From positions 1 through 12,878 of the forward strand of contig DUQY01000188.1 of assembly GCA_012837565.1 (NCBI GenBank): DNA of 12,878 nt, written 5' to 3'. Below are positions 7,385 to 12,874 of this stretch, in pieces. This stretch comes from Bacteroidales bacterium. GTDB taxonomy: Bacteria; Bacteroidota; Bacteroidia; Bacteroidales; P3. The translations under genes and the position numbers were made by a program. Positions within the stretch are counted from its first letter, which is position 1; the number at the start of each line of letters is the position of its first letter. The notes under the pieces are model-generated. The model was not told where the DNA came from, ran no database searches, and saw nothing but the letters and a program-made list of their open reading frames with translations.

Positions 7385-7412
7385 TAACGATTTTCTTTAA
7401 ACTATATGATTA

Positions 7413-8150
7413 ATGAGTGAAAATAAATATAATATATTATGGCATGAGTCTTTGGCCTCTACCCAGACTTATTTAATGGATTTAGATCTTAGTAAGCTCG
7501 CTGAATGGACTGTTATTATTGCTAAAAACCAAACTAGTGGTAGGGGGCAAAATAAGAATGTATGGGAAACTGAGGATTGTAAAAATCTTTGCTTCTCTAT
7601 ATTGCTTAAGCCTTGTTTTATTAATATAGCAGATCAGTTTATTTTAACTCAAATCCTGTCTCTTGGAATTTACGACTTCTTATCCAAGTATATTCAAGAT
7701 GTATTCATTAAGTGGCCTAATGATATATATGTGAAAAAGAATAAAATTGCAGGCATACTAGTTAATAACAAATTACAGGGGGAGGAATTTTCTTTTTCTA
7801 TTTGTGGTATAGGATTAAACGTTAATCAAACTTCCTTTTTTAATGCACCAAATCCAACATCAATGAAGATTGAGTTAGGATATGATTCTAGTATTGAAGT
7901 TCTTTTATGTGATCTTCTTGATTGCATTTACAATAGATATGATAGATTAAAAGATAGTAAGGTTTTTGATTACAAGGAAGATTATATGTCAAAACTACTA
8001 TATAATAATAAATGGGCTAAATACGAATATGAAGGGTCGCTACTTGATGCAAAAATTCTAGATGTTAATCAATATGGTCATCTTATATTAACTAAAAAAG
8101 ATAAAACTAGATTTTTAGCAGACTTAAAACAGCTGAAATTCTGTCATTGA
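7413..8150 (+). CDS. birA: Biotin--[acetyl-CoA-carboxylase] ligase
   Basis: It activates biotin with ATP to biotinyl-AMP and attaches it to the biotin carrier protein of acetyl-CoA carboxylase and related carboxylases. The 245 residues begin directly with the catalytic domain: there is no N-terminal winged-helix domain, so it should not act as the biotin repressor that E. coli BirA is. Motifs in order are TSGRGQNKNVW (41-51, the biotin/adenylate-binding loop), KWPNDIYV (100-107), Lys111 in KIAGILV (111-117), and GIGLNVNQ (132-139). A small C-terminal beta domain follows (from about 195). It is divergent from rsfS with its own promoter and stands alone before the tRNA cluster. The Bacteroidota neighbourhood birA/rsfS supports the call. 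Confidence 0.95.
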   Translation: MSENKYNILWHESLASTQTYLMDLDLSKLAEWTVIIAKNQTSGRGQNKNVWETEDCKNLCFSILLKPCFINIADQFILTQILSLGIYDFLSKYIQDVFIKWPNDIYVKKNKIAGILVNNKLQGEEFSFSICGIGLNVNQTSFFNAPNPTSMKIELGYDSSIEVLLCDLLDCIYNRYDRLKDSKVFDYKEDYMSKLLYNNKWAKYEYEGSLLDAKILDVNQYGHLILTKKDKTRFLADLKQLKFCH

Positions 8151-8163
8151 TTAATAACTAACG

Positions 8164-8239
8164 GCTATTTAGTTTAAAATAATTATTTCATTTTAATGTA
8201 GTTGGCTTTCTAGTAATAGCTTTTTATATGTTTTTTTTC
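8164..8239 (+). terminator. Weak candidate terminator after birA
   Basis: GCTATT (8164-8169) pairs with AATAGC (8215-8220), enclosing a second hairpin formed by TTAAAAT (8174-8180) and ATTTTAA (8190-8196). T-rich sequence follows (8221-8225, and eight T at 8232-8239). The stems are short and AT-rich and the outer loop is long, so termination may be inefficient and birA transcripts could reach the tRNA genes. Confidence 0.3.
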
Positions 8240-8270
8240 AAAAAAATTAGGTAGGGATGTTGAAAGTTAG

Positions 8271-8278
8271 TATTTTTG
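8271..8278 (+). promoter_or_regulatory. Upstream promoter P1 of the tRNA-tuf operon
   Basis: TATTTTTG matches TAnnTTTG and is followed by CACTC, resembling the TTTGCA-plus-pyrimidine start regions seen at strong Bacteroidota stable-RNA promoters. An A/T tract of T8 followed by A7 lies about 30-40 bases upstream (8232-8247) and could help as an upstream element. No clear -33 TTTG at standard spacing. Transcription would start near 8284, so this transcript includes the boxA-like motif at 8302. Confidence 0.45.
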
Positions 8279-8301
8279 CACTCTCTTTTAAACAAAGTGA
8301 T

Positions 8302-8313
8302 TGCTCTTTGAAA
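8302..8313 (+). promoter_or_regulatory. boxA-like antitermination motif in tRNA-tuf leader
   Basis: TGCTCTTTGAAA is nearly identical to the boxA of rRNA operon leaders (TGCTCTTTAACA in E. coli, TGTTCTTTGAAA in Bacillus). BoxA RNA binds NusB-NusE (S10) and, with NusA and NusG, makes RNA polymerase resistant to termination. It lies about 18 bases after the expected P1 start and before P2, so only P1 transcripts would carry it. Function is inferred from the motif and position alone. Confidence 0.45.
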
Positions 8314-8386
8314 CATATGACTTACTAACTAAATCAATTATTTGCAATAAAATGATGAAATAATAGGTCATATCAGAAAAATTTTA

Positions 8387-8394
8387 TAATTTTG
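8387..8394 (+). promoter_or_regulatory. Proximal promoter P2 of the tRNA-tuf operon
   Basis: TAATTTTG matches TAnnTTTG and runs into GCAATCCC, as at many Bacteroidota tRNA and rRNA promoters. Transcription would begin near 8400, about 24 bases before tRNA-Thr. No TTTG is found at the usual -33 spacing. The first transcribed bases TCCCTT (8398-8403) can pair with AAGGGA (8415-8420) just before the tRNA 5' end. Confidence 0.5.
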
Positions 8395-8423
8395 CAATCC
8401 CTTTTTGTTTAAATAAGGGAAAT

Positions 8424-8497
8424 GCCGATGTAGCTCAGTTGGCCAGAGCAGCTGATTTGTAATCAGCTGGTCGGGGGTTCGAATCCCTCCATCGGCT
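8424..8497 (+). tRNA. tRNA-Thr (UGU)
   Basis: A 74-base cloverleaf. Acceptor stem GCCGATG (8424-8430) pairs with CATCGGC (8490-8496), and the discriminator is T8497. Anticodon loop TTTGTAA (8456-8462) sits between GCTGA and TCAGC, giving anticodon TGT, which reads ACA threonine codons. The T-arm has GGTTCGAATCC. The 3' CCA is not encoded and must be added after transcription. First gene of the Thr-Tyr-Gly-Thr-tuf cluster, the same order as in E. coli thrU-tyrU-glyT-thrT-tufB. Confidence 0.97.
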
Positions 8498-8508
8498 CAT
8501 AAAGTTAA

Positions 8509-8591
8509 GGGAAGGTTCCGGAGTGGTTAAACGGGACAGACTGTAAATCTGTTTGCTTAGGCATACGTTGGTTCGAACCCAACCCTTCCCA
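8509..8591 (+). tRNA. tRNA-Tyr (GUA)
   Basis: An 83-base class II tRNA with a long variable arm (about 8553-8565). Acceptor GGGAAGG (8509-8515) pairs with CCTTCCC (8584-8590); discriminator A8591. Anticodon loop CTGTAAA (8541-8547) between ACAGA and TCTGT gives GTA for tyrosine. CCA is not encoded. Eleven bases separate it from the preceding tRNA-Thr. Confidence 0.97.
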
Positions 8592-8606
8592 CAAATTATA
8601 GTGTTT

Positions 8607-8621
8607 ATCCTTTCTAAGGAT
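8607..8621 (+). other. Hairpin in tRNA-Tyr/tRNA-Gly spacer
   Basis: ATCCTT (8607-8612) pairs with AAGGAT (8616-8621) around a three-base loop. It lies between two tRNAs and has no T-run after it, so it is more likely a processing signal or RNA spacer structure than a terminator. Confidence 0.35.
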
Positions 8622-8646
8622 TAGGCATAAAGTTTAAATTATACAA

Positions 8647-8719
8647 GCGGAAGTAGCTCATTTGGTAGAGCGATAGCCTTCCAAGCTATAGGTGGCGGGT
8701 TCGAGGCCCGTCTTCCGCT
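8647..8719 (+). tRNA. tRNA-Gly (UCC)
   Basis: A 73-base cloverleaf. Acceptor GCGGAAG (8647-8653) pairs with CTTCCGC (8712-8718); discriminator T8719. Anticodon loop CTTCCAA between ATAGC and GCTAT gives TCC, reading GGA and probably GGG glycine codons. The T-arm is GGTTCGAGGCC. CCA is not encoded. Confidence 0.97.
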
Positions 8720-8732
8720 CAAAGCTTCAATA

Positions 8733-8760
8733 GAGCGAGTTAGGGTATCTTAGCTCGTTC
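8733..8760 (+). other. Twelve-pair hairpin in tRNA-Gly/tRNA-Thr spacer
   Basis: Bases 8733-8744 pair with 8749-8760 without a bulge around the loop GTAT. Three of the twelve pairs are G-U, so the structure favours RNA from the plus strand. Only two T residues follow directly (8761-8762), unlike a standard intrinsic terminator. Likely roles are a processing site for the polycistronic tRNA-tuf RNA, or a pause or attenuation site. Confidence 0.45.
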
Positions 8761-8782
8761 TTGTTGGCATAAATAATGTTAA

Positions 8783-8854
8783 GCCGTTGTAGCTCAGTGG
8801 TAGAGTACTTCCTTGGTAAGGAAGGGGTCACGAGTTCAACTCTCGTCAATGGCT
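8783..8854 (+). tRNA. tRNA-Thr (GGU)
   Basis: A 72-base cloverleaf. Acceptor GCCGTTG (8783-8789) pairs with CAATGGC (8847-8853), with one G-T pair; discriminator T8854. Anticodon loop TTGGTAA between CTTCC and GGAAG gives GGT, reading ACC and ACU threonine codons. CCA is not encoded. It ends 65 bases before tuf, and the two are expected to share a transcript cut apart by tRNA processing. Confidence 0.97.
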
Positions 8855-8919
8855 CTTTCAAAACTTAAGGTTTATATAGAAAACAAAATTAAAAACAATT
8901 TATTAATACGTCAATTATT

Positions 8920-10107
8920 ATGGCAAAAGAAAAATTCGACCGTTCCAAAGCCCACGTTAACATTGGTACAATTGGTCACGTTGACCACGGTAAAACAACA
9001 TTAACAGCTGCTATTACTAGTGTATTGGCAGGTAAAGGTTTATCCACAATGATGTCTTTTGATTCAATCGACTCAGCTCCTGAAGAAAAGGAAAGAGGGA
9101 TTACAATTAACACTTCTCACGTTGAGTATCAAACAGCAACCCGCCACTATGCTCACGTTGACTGTCCAGGTCACGCGGATTATGTAAAGAACATGGTTAC
9201 TGGTGCTGCTCAAATGGACGGTGCAATCATTGTTGTTGCAGCTACTGATGGTCCAATGCCTCAAACTCGTGAACATATTCTATTAGCACGCCAAGTTGGT
9301 GTTCCTCGTCTTGTTGTTTTCATGAATAAGGTAGACTTAGTTGACGATGAAGAATTGTTAGAATTAGTTGAAATGGAAATTCGTGATTTATTAAGTTTCT
9401 ATTCATTCGATGGTGATAATACTCCTATTATTCGTGGATCTGCTTTAGGTGGATTAAACAACGAGCCAGTATGGGTTGAAAAAATCATGGAATTAATGGA
9501 AGCTGTTGATACATGGATTCCACTTCCTCCAAGAGACGTAGATAAAGATTTCTTAATGCCTATTGAAGACGTGTTCTCAATTACAGGACGTGGTACAGTT
9601 GCTACTGGTCGTATTGAAACAGGTGTAATTAACTCAAGTGATCCAGTTGATATTATCGGTATGGGTGCTGAGAAACTAAAATCTGTTGTTACAGGAGTAG
9701 AAATGTTCCGTAAAATATTAGACAGAGGTGAAGCTGGAGATAACGTAGGTTTATTGCTTCGTGGAATTGATAAAGAAGAAATCCGTCGTGGTATGGTTAT
9801 CGCGAAAGTTGGTTCTGTTAAGCCACATAGCAAGTTTAAAGCTTCTGTAGTTATTTTGAAAAAAGAAGAAGGTGGACGTCATACTCCATTCCATAACAAA
9901 TACCGTCCTCAGTTCTACTTTAGAACAACTGACGTAACCGGTGAAATCACTCTTCCAGAAGGAGTTGAAATGGTTATGCCTGGGGATAACTTAGAAATTA
10001 CAGTAAATCTTATTGCAGCAATTGCATTGAATGTTAACCTTAAATTCGCTATCCGTGAAGGAGGAAGAACAGTAGGTGCTGGTCAAGTTACTGAATTACT
10101 AGATTAA
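8920..10107 (+). CDS. tuf: Elongation factor Tu
   Basis: The GTPase that carries aminoacyl-tRNA to the ribosomal A site. At 395 residues it is full length. GTP-binding motifs are all present: P-loop GHVDHGKT (19-26), the effector region with RGITI (59-63), DCPGH (81-85, including the catalytic His85), NKVD (136-139) and SAL (174-176). Domains 2 and 3 follow, ending with FAIREGGRTVGAGQVTELLD. The ATG at 8920 gives the standard MAKEKFDR beginning. The leader is A/T-rich with no Shine-Dalgarno, normal for highly expressed Bacteroidota genes. It sits between four tRNA genes and a strong hairpin. Confidence 0.99.
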   Translation: MAKEKFDRSKAHVNIGTIGHVDHGKTTLTAAITSVLAGKGLSTMMSFDSIDSAPEEKERGITINTSHVEYQTATRHYAHVDCPGHADYVKNMVTGAAQMDGAIIVVAATDGPMPQTREHILLARQVGVPRLVVFMNKVDLVDDEELLELVEMEIRDLLSFYSFDGDNTPIIRGSALGGLNNEPVWVEKIMELMEAVDTWIPLPPRDVDKDFLMPIEDVFSITGRGTVATGRIETGVINSSDPVDIIGMGAEKLKSVVTGVEMFRKILDRGEAGDNVGLLLRGIDKEEIRRGMVIAKVGSVKPHSKFKASVVILKKEEGGRHTPFHNKYRPQFYFRTTDVTGEITLPEGVEMVMPGDNLEITVNLIAAIALNVNLKFAIREGGRTVGAGQVTELLD

Positions 10108-10114
10108 ATAATAT

Positions 10115-10150
10115 AAAATTATGAAGAGAAAATCTCTTCATAATTTTTTT
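10115..10150 (+). terminator. Strong intrinsic terminator-like hairpin after tuf
   Basis: A perfect 15-base-pair stem joins 10115-10129 and 10133-10147 around the loop AAA, followed by a run of seven T overlapping the stem end (10144-10150). It begins eight bases after the tuf stop codon. The T-run ends one base before the tRNA-Trp 5' end at 10151, leaving no room for a promoter between them. It may be a partial terminator that lowers transcription of the following genes relative to tuf, or an RNase target that frees the tuf mRNA and tRNA-Trp. Confidence 0.85.
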
Positions 10151-10221
10151 AGGGACATAGTTCAACGGCAGAATAGCGGTCTCCAAAACCGTTGATGGGG
10201 GTTCGAATCCCTCTGTCCCTG
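10151..10221 (+). tRNA. tRNA-Trp (CCA)
   Basis: A 71-base cloverleaf. Acceptor AGGGACA (10151-10157) pairs with TGTCCCT (10214-10220); discriminator G10221, as usual for tryptophan tRNA. Anticodon loop CTCCAAA between GCGGT and ACCGT gives CCA, reading UGG. The 3' CCA is not encoded. Located between tuf and secE, the place it holds in many bacteria. No promoter of its own is visible, so it depends on transcription through the hairpin at 10115-10150. Confidence 0.97.
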
Positions 10222-10242
10222 CTAAAATAAAAATAAATATTG

Positions 10243-10461
10243 ATGTCTAAGATAATTAATTACGTTAAAGACAGCTACGATGAACTTATGTATAAGGTAT
10301 CGTGGCCAACAATGGCAGAGTTACAAAATAGTACTATTGTAGTGTTTGTAGCTTCACTTATTATAGCCCTAATAATTTTCTTTATGGATATATCTTGTGG
10401 AGTCCATCCAACATTGTTTTGGAAAGGCCTACTTGGTTACTTGTATAGCATGATGGGGTAG
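10243..10461 (+). CDS. secE: Preprotein translocase subunit SecE
   Basis: The small clamp subunit of the SecYEG channel in the inner membrane. The 72-residue protein is the short, single-membrane-span type: an amphipathic cytoplasmic helix with KDSYDELMYKVSWPTMAEL (about 8-26, including the conserved VSWP), then one transmembrane helix (about 31-48), then a short tail richer in residues than the minimal form (SCGVHPTLFWKG). I start at the ATG at 10243; a TTG immediately before it (10240) adds one codon and is less likely. It starts 21 bases after tRNA-Trp. Confidence 0.93.
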   Translation: MSKIINYVKDSYDELMYKVSWPTMAELQNSTIVVFVASLIIALIIFFMDISCGVHPTLFWKGLLGYLYSMMG

Positions 10462-10540
10462 TTCCCTTCTTGCTTATTTTATATATCTTGCTTCCCATCG
10501 ACAACATGTCACTGAGATGTATAAAAGGCAAACATATGTT

Positions 10541-10548
10541 TATTTTTG
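10541..10548 (+). promoter_or_regulatory. Possible internal promoter before nusG
   Basis: TATTTTTG matches TAnnTTTG inside the 116-base secE-nusG gap, the longest gap in the protein-coding part of this cluster. The predicted start near 10555 would leave about 23 bases before the nusG ATG. No -33 TTTG is seen at the expected distance, and A/T-rich spacers often contain such matches by chance. Confidence 0.25.
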
Positions 10549-10577
10549 ATAATTATTCGATTAACTAATTTCAGATT

Positions 10578-11123
10578 ATGAGTGAGCAAACTAAGAAATG
10601 GTATGTTTTGAGAGCAATCTCTGGAAAGGAAAAGAAAACTAAAGAGTATATTGATAATGAAATTTCCAGACTTGGTTTACAAGATTATGTTTCTCAAGTT
10701 TTAATTCCAGTCGAAAGAGTTTATTCAGTACGTAATGGTAAAAGAGTATCTAAAGATAGAAATCTTTTTCCTGGTTATATATTGATTGAAGCTAACTTGG
10801 TTGGTGAAATTGCTCATATTGTTAAGAGTGTTCCTAATGTGATACATTTCCTTTCTGAGAAAAACGGAGACCCTGTTCCTATTCAGGAAGATGAGGTAAA
10901 ACGTATTCTTGGTCAGGTTGATGAATTGCAAGGTCAAAATGAAGAATTAACAGATCCATTTATTATAGGTGAGTCTGTAAAAATTGTTGATGGACCATTT
11001 AGTAATTTCTCTGGTACAATTGAAGAAATAAATGATGAGAAGAAAAAATTGAAAGTTACGGTTAAAATTTTTGGTCGTAAAACTCCAGTTGAGCTTTCTT
11101 TTATTCAGGTTGAAAAAGAATAA
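10578..11123 (+). CDS. nusG: Transcription termination/antitermination factor NusG
   Basis: NusG binds the RNA polymerase clamp and links it to Rho or to ribosomal protein S10, and takes part in rRNA antitermination. The 181 residues show the N-terminal NGN domain (about 6-110, with KWYVLRAISGKE at 7-18 and LFPGYILIE at 63-71), a charged linker (about 112-125), and a C-terminal KOW domain (about 127-181, with VKIVDGPFSNFSGTIEEI at 134-151). No insertion is present. It lies after secE and before rplK as in most bacteria. The leader has no Shine-Dalgarno. Confidence 0.97.
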   Translation: MSEQTKKWYVLRAISGKEKKTKEYIDNEISRLGLQDYVSQVLIPVERVYSVRNGKRVSKDRNLFPGYILIEANLVGEIAHIVKSVPNVIHFLSEKNGDPVPIQEDEVKRILGQVDELQGQNEELTDPFIIGESVKIVDGPFSNFSGTIEEINDEKKKLKVTVKIFGRKTPVELSFIQVEKE

Positions 11124-11140
11124 TTATAATTTAATTTTTT

Positions 11141-11151
11141 AATAATCTTTA
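11141..11151 (+). repeat. AATAATCTTTA spacer motif, copy 1 (nusG-rplK)
   Basis: First of three identical 11-base copies in successive gene spacers. This copy lies 17 bases after the nusG stop codon and 14 bases before the rplK start, so it is not a by-product of the stop codon. Function unknown. Confidence 0.5.
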
Positions 11152-11165
11152 AGCACAGTCACAAA

Positions 11166-11591
11166 ATGGCAAAAGAAGTTGCAGGATTAATTAAATTACA
11201 AATCAAAGGAGCTGCTGCAAACCCATCTCCACCAGTAGGACCTGCATTAGGTGCTAAGGGTGTTAATATCATGGAATTTTGTAAACAGTTTAACGCTCGT
11301 ACACAGGAACAAGCTGGTAAAGTTGTACCAGTTATTATTACTGTTTATGGTGATAAATCTTTTGATTTCGTAATTAAAACTCCACCTGTTGCTATACAAT
11401 TGAAAGAAGTTACTAAACTTAAAAGTGGTTCAGCAGAACCTAATAGAGATAAGGTAGCTTCTGTAACAATGGATCAAGTAAGAACAATAGCTGAAGCAAA
11501 AATGGTCGACCTAAATTGCTTTACTATAGATTCTGCTATGTCTATTGTTTCAGGTACAGCAAGAAGTATGGGTATCACTGTTAAAGAATAA
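11166..11591 (+). CDS. rplK: 50S ribosomal protein L11 (uL11)
   Basis: A component of the GTPase-associated centre, where it binds 23S rRNA and contacts elongation factors and release factors. The 141 residues are the normal length. The N-terminal domain has LQIKGAAANPSPPVGPALGAKG (positions about 11-32) with the proline-rich segment that is the target of thiopeptide antibiotics. The C-terminal RNA-binding domain has DLNCFTIDSAMSIVSGTARS (about 114-133). It precedes rplA, with which it usually forms a translationally regulated pair. Confidence 0.98.
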   Translation: MAKEVAGLIKLQIKGAAANPSPPVGPALGAKGVNIMEFCKQFNARTQEQAGKVVPVIITVYGDKSFDFVIKTPPVAIQLKEVTKLKSGSAEPNRDKVASVTMDQVRTIAEAKMVDLNCFTIDSAMSIVSGTARSMGITVKE

Positions 11592-11597
11592 TCTTTA
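11587..11597 (+). repeat. AATAATCTTTA spacer motif, copy 2 (rplK-rplA)
   Basis: The second copy includes the rplK stop codon TAA (11589-11591), so the shared post-stop part is TCTTTA. It ends 32 bases before the rplA start. Confidence 0.5.
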
Positions 11598-11629
11598 ACA
11601 AGTATTAATTAGAATTTTCGCAAAAAAAA

Positions 11630-12328
11630 ATGGCAAAACAATCGAAAAAACAAAAAGAGGCTTTAGCTAAACATGATTTAACTAAGCAATACTCTCTTGA
11701 AGAAGCTGTTGCAATTGTGAAGGACATTACATTTACTAAATTTGATGCATCAGTTGATATTGATGTTCGCTTAGGAGTTGACCCTCGTAAAGCAAATCAA
11801 ATGGTTAGAGGTATTGTTACTTTACCACATGGTACAGGTAAAACAAAAAGAGTATTAGTTCTTTGTACTCCTGATAAGGAGGAAGAAGCTAAGGCAGCCG
11901 GAGCTGATTATTTTGGTCTAGATGAATATCTTGATAAAATAAAAGGCGGTTGGACGGATATCGATGTAATTATTACAATGCCAAGTGTAATGCCTAAAAT
12001 TGGTGCATTAGGAAAAATATTAGGCCCTCGTGGTTTAATGCCTAACCCAAAAACAGGTACAGTTACAATGGATGTCGGTAAAGCAGTCCAAGAGGTAAAG
12101 GCCGGTAAAATAGATTTTAAAGTGGATAAGTATGGTATTATTCATACAGGCGTTGCTCGTGTTTCCTTTGAAAATGGGAACATCTGTGAAAATGCACATG
12201 AAGTATTAACTACTATTTTAAAACTTAAACCAACTGCAGCAAAAGGAACTTATGTTAAGAGTATTACAATTTCTTCAACAATGAGTTCTGGTGTTCAAAT
12301 TGATCCAAAATCCATAAGTAGTAAATAA
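11630..12328 (+). CDS. rplA: 50S ribosomal protein L1 (uL1)
   Basis: The protein of the L1 stalk, which helps release deacylated tRNA from the E site. In many bacteria it also represses translation of the rplKA mRNA. The 232 residues are full length. Conserved segments are IDVRLGVDPRKANQMVRG (about 43-60), the LPHGTGK loop and PRGLMPNPKTGTVT (about 134-147). The start codon is preceded by a run of eight A residues directly abutting the ATG, which in this phylum can take the place of a Shine-Dalgarno. I could not identify an L1-binding hairpin in the rplK leader. Confidence 0.98.
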   Translation: MAKQSKKQKEALAKHDLTKQYSLEEAVAIVKDITFTKFDASVDIDVRLGVDPRKANQMVRGIVTLPHGTGKTKRVLVLCTPDKEEEAKAAGADYFGLDEYLDKIKGGWTDIDVIITMPSVMPKIGALGKILGPRGLMPNPKTGTVTMDVGKAVQEVKAGKIDFKVDKYGIIHTGVARVSFENGNICENAHEVLTTILKLKPTAAKGTYVKSITISSTMSSGVQIDPKSISSK

Positions 12329-12334
12329 TCTTTA
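12324..12334 (+). repeat. AATAATCTTTA spacer motif, copy 3 (rplA-rplJ)
   Basis: The third copy includes the rplA stop codon TAA (12326-12328) and ends 18 bases before the rplJ ATG at 12353. Together with copies 1 and 2 it places the same 11 bases in every spacer from nusG to rplJ. Confidence 0.5.
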
Positions 12335-12352
12335 CGATTAAACTTTTGAAAT

Positions 12353-12874
12353 ATGATAAAAGAAGATAAAGGACAGTTAATTGAATCTATTGGAGTTGAG
12401 TTATCAAATTTTCCTTATTTATACTTAGTTGATATAGCAGGATTAGATTCTGTTAATACCGCTAAGCTTAGGAGACTTTGCTTCCGTAGAGAAGTTAAAC
12501 TCTTGACAGTTAAGAATACATTGCTTAGAAAAGCAATGGAAAAATCTGAGATAGATTATTCAGAATTATTCTCAGTTCTTAATGGTTCAACTTCGATCAT
12601 GCTTTCAAACGTCAATAATGTACCAGCTAAATTAATAAAGGACTTTAGAGTTTCATCTAAAAAACCAATATTAAAAGCTGCTTATGTTGAAGAATCATTC
12701 TATATTGGAGATGAAAACTTAGATGTATTGATTAACATCAAATCTAAGAAAGAACTTATTGCTGATATTATAGCAGCATTAGAGTCTCCTGCAAAGAATG
12801 TTATTGGAGCATTGCAGTCAGGTGGTAATACATTATCAGGCGTATTAAAAACATTATCGGAAAAAGCTGAATAA
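12353..12874 (+). CDS. rplJ: 50S ribosomal protein L10 (uL10)
   Basis: L10 anchors the L7/L12 stalk to the GTPase centre of the large subunit. The 173 residues begin with MIKEDKGQLIESIGVEL and include the RNA-binding domain with LRRLCFRREVKLLTVKNTLLRKA read as one block (about 39-61). The C-terminal helix (about 147-173) is the binding site for L7/L12 dimers. The spacer before it is only 24 bases, too short for the long L10 leader known from E. coli, so autoregulation through such a leader is not evident. The gene is complete and stops four bases before the window ends; rplL is expected next. Confidence 0.97.
   Translation: MIKEDKGQLIESIGVELSNFPYLYLVDIAGLDSVNTAKLRRLCFRREVKLLTVKNTLLRKAMEKSEIDYSELFSVLNGSTSIMLSNVNNVPAKLIKDFRVSSKKPILKAAYVEESFYIGDENLDVLINIKSKKELIADIIAALESPAKNVIGALQSGGNTLSGVLKTLSEKAE

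Noticed and set aside
8181..8188. AT-only palindrome within AAATAATTATTT downstream of birA
   Set aside because: Short A/T-only symmetry is expected by chance here; it was kept only as the inner part of a weak terminator candidate.
8813..9004. 63-codon plus-strand open frame overlapping tRNA-Thr(GGU) and the start of tuf
   Set aside because: It begins inside a tRNA gene and runs out of frame into tuf, so it is not a credible gene.
9399..9833. 144-codon minus-strand open frame inside tuf
   Set aside because: Antisense to the highly conserved EF-Tu gene; length is explained by tuf codon bias.
10240..10242. TTG start for secE one codon before the ATG
   Set aside because: It gives a Met-Met beginning with no gain; the ATG at 10243 yields the normal MSK-type N-terminus.
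12329..12352. L10 leader regulatory RNA before rplJ
   Set aside because: The spacer is only 24 bases, too short to hold the known leader structure.
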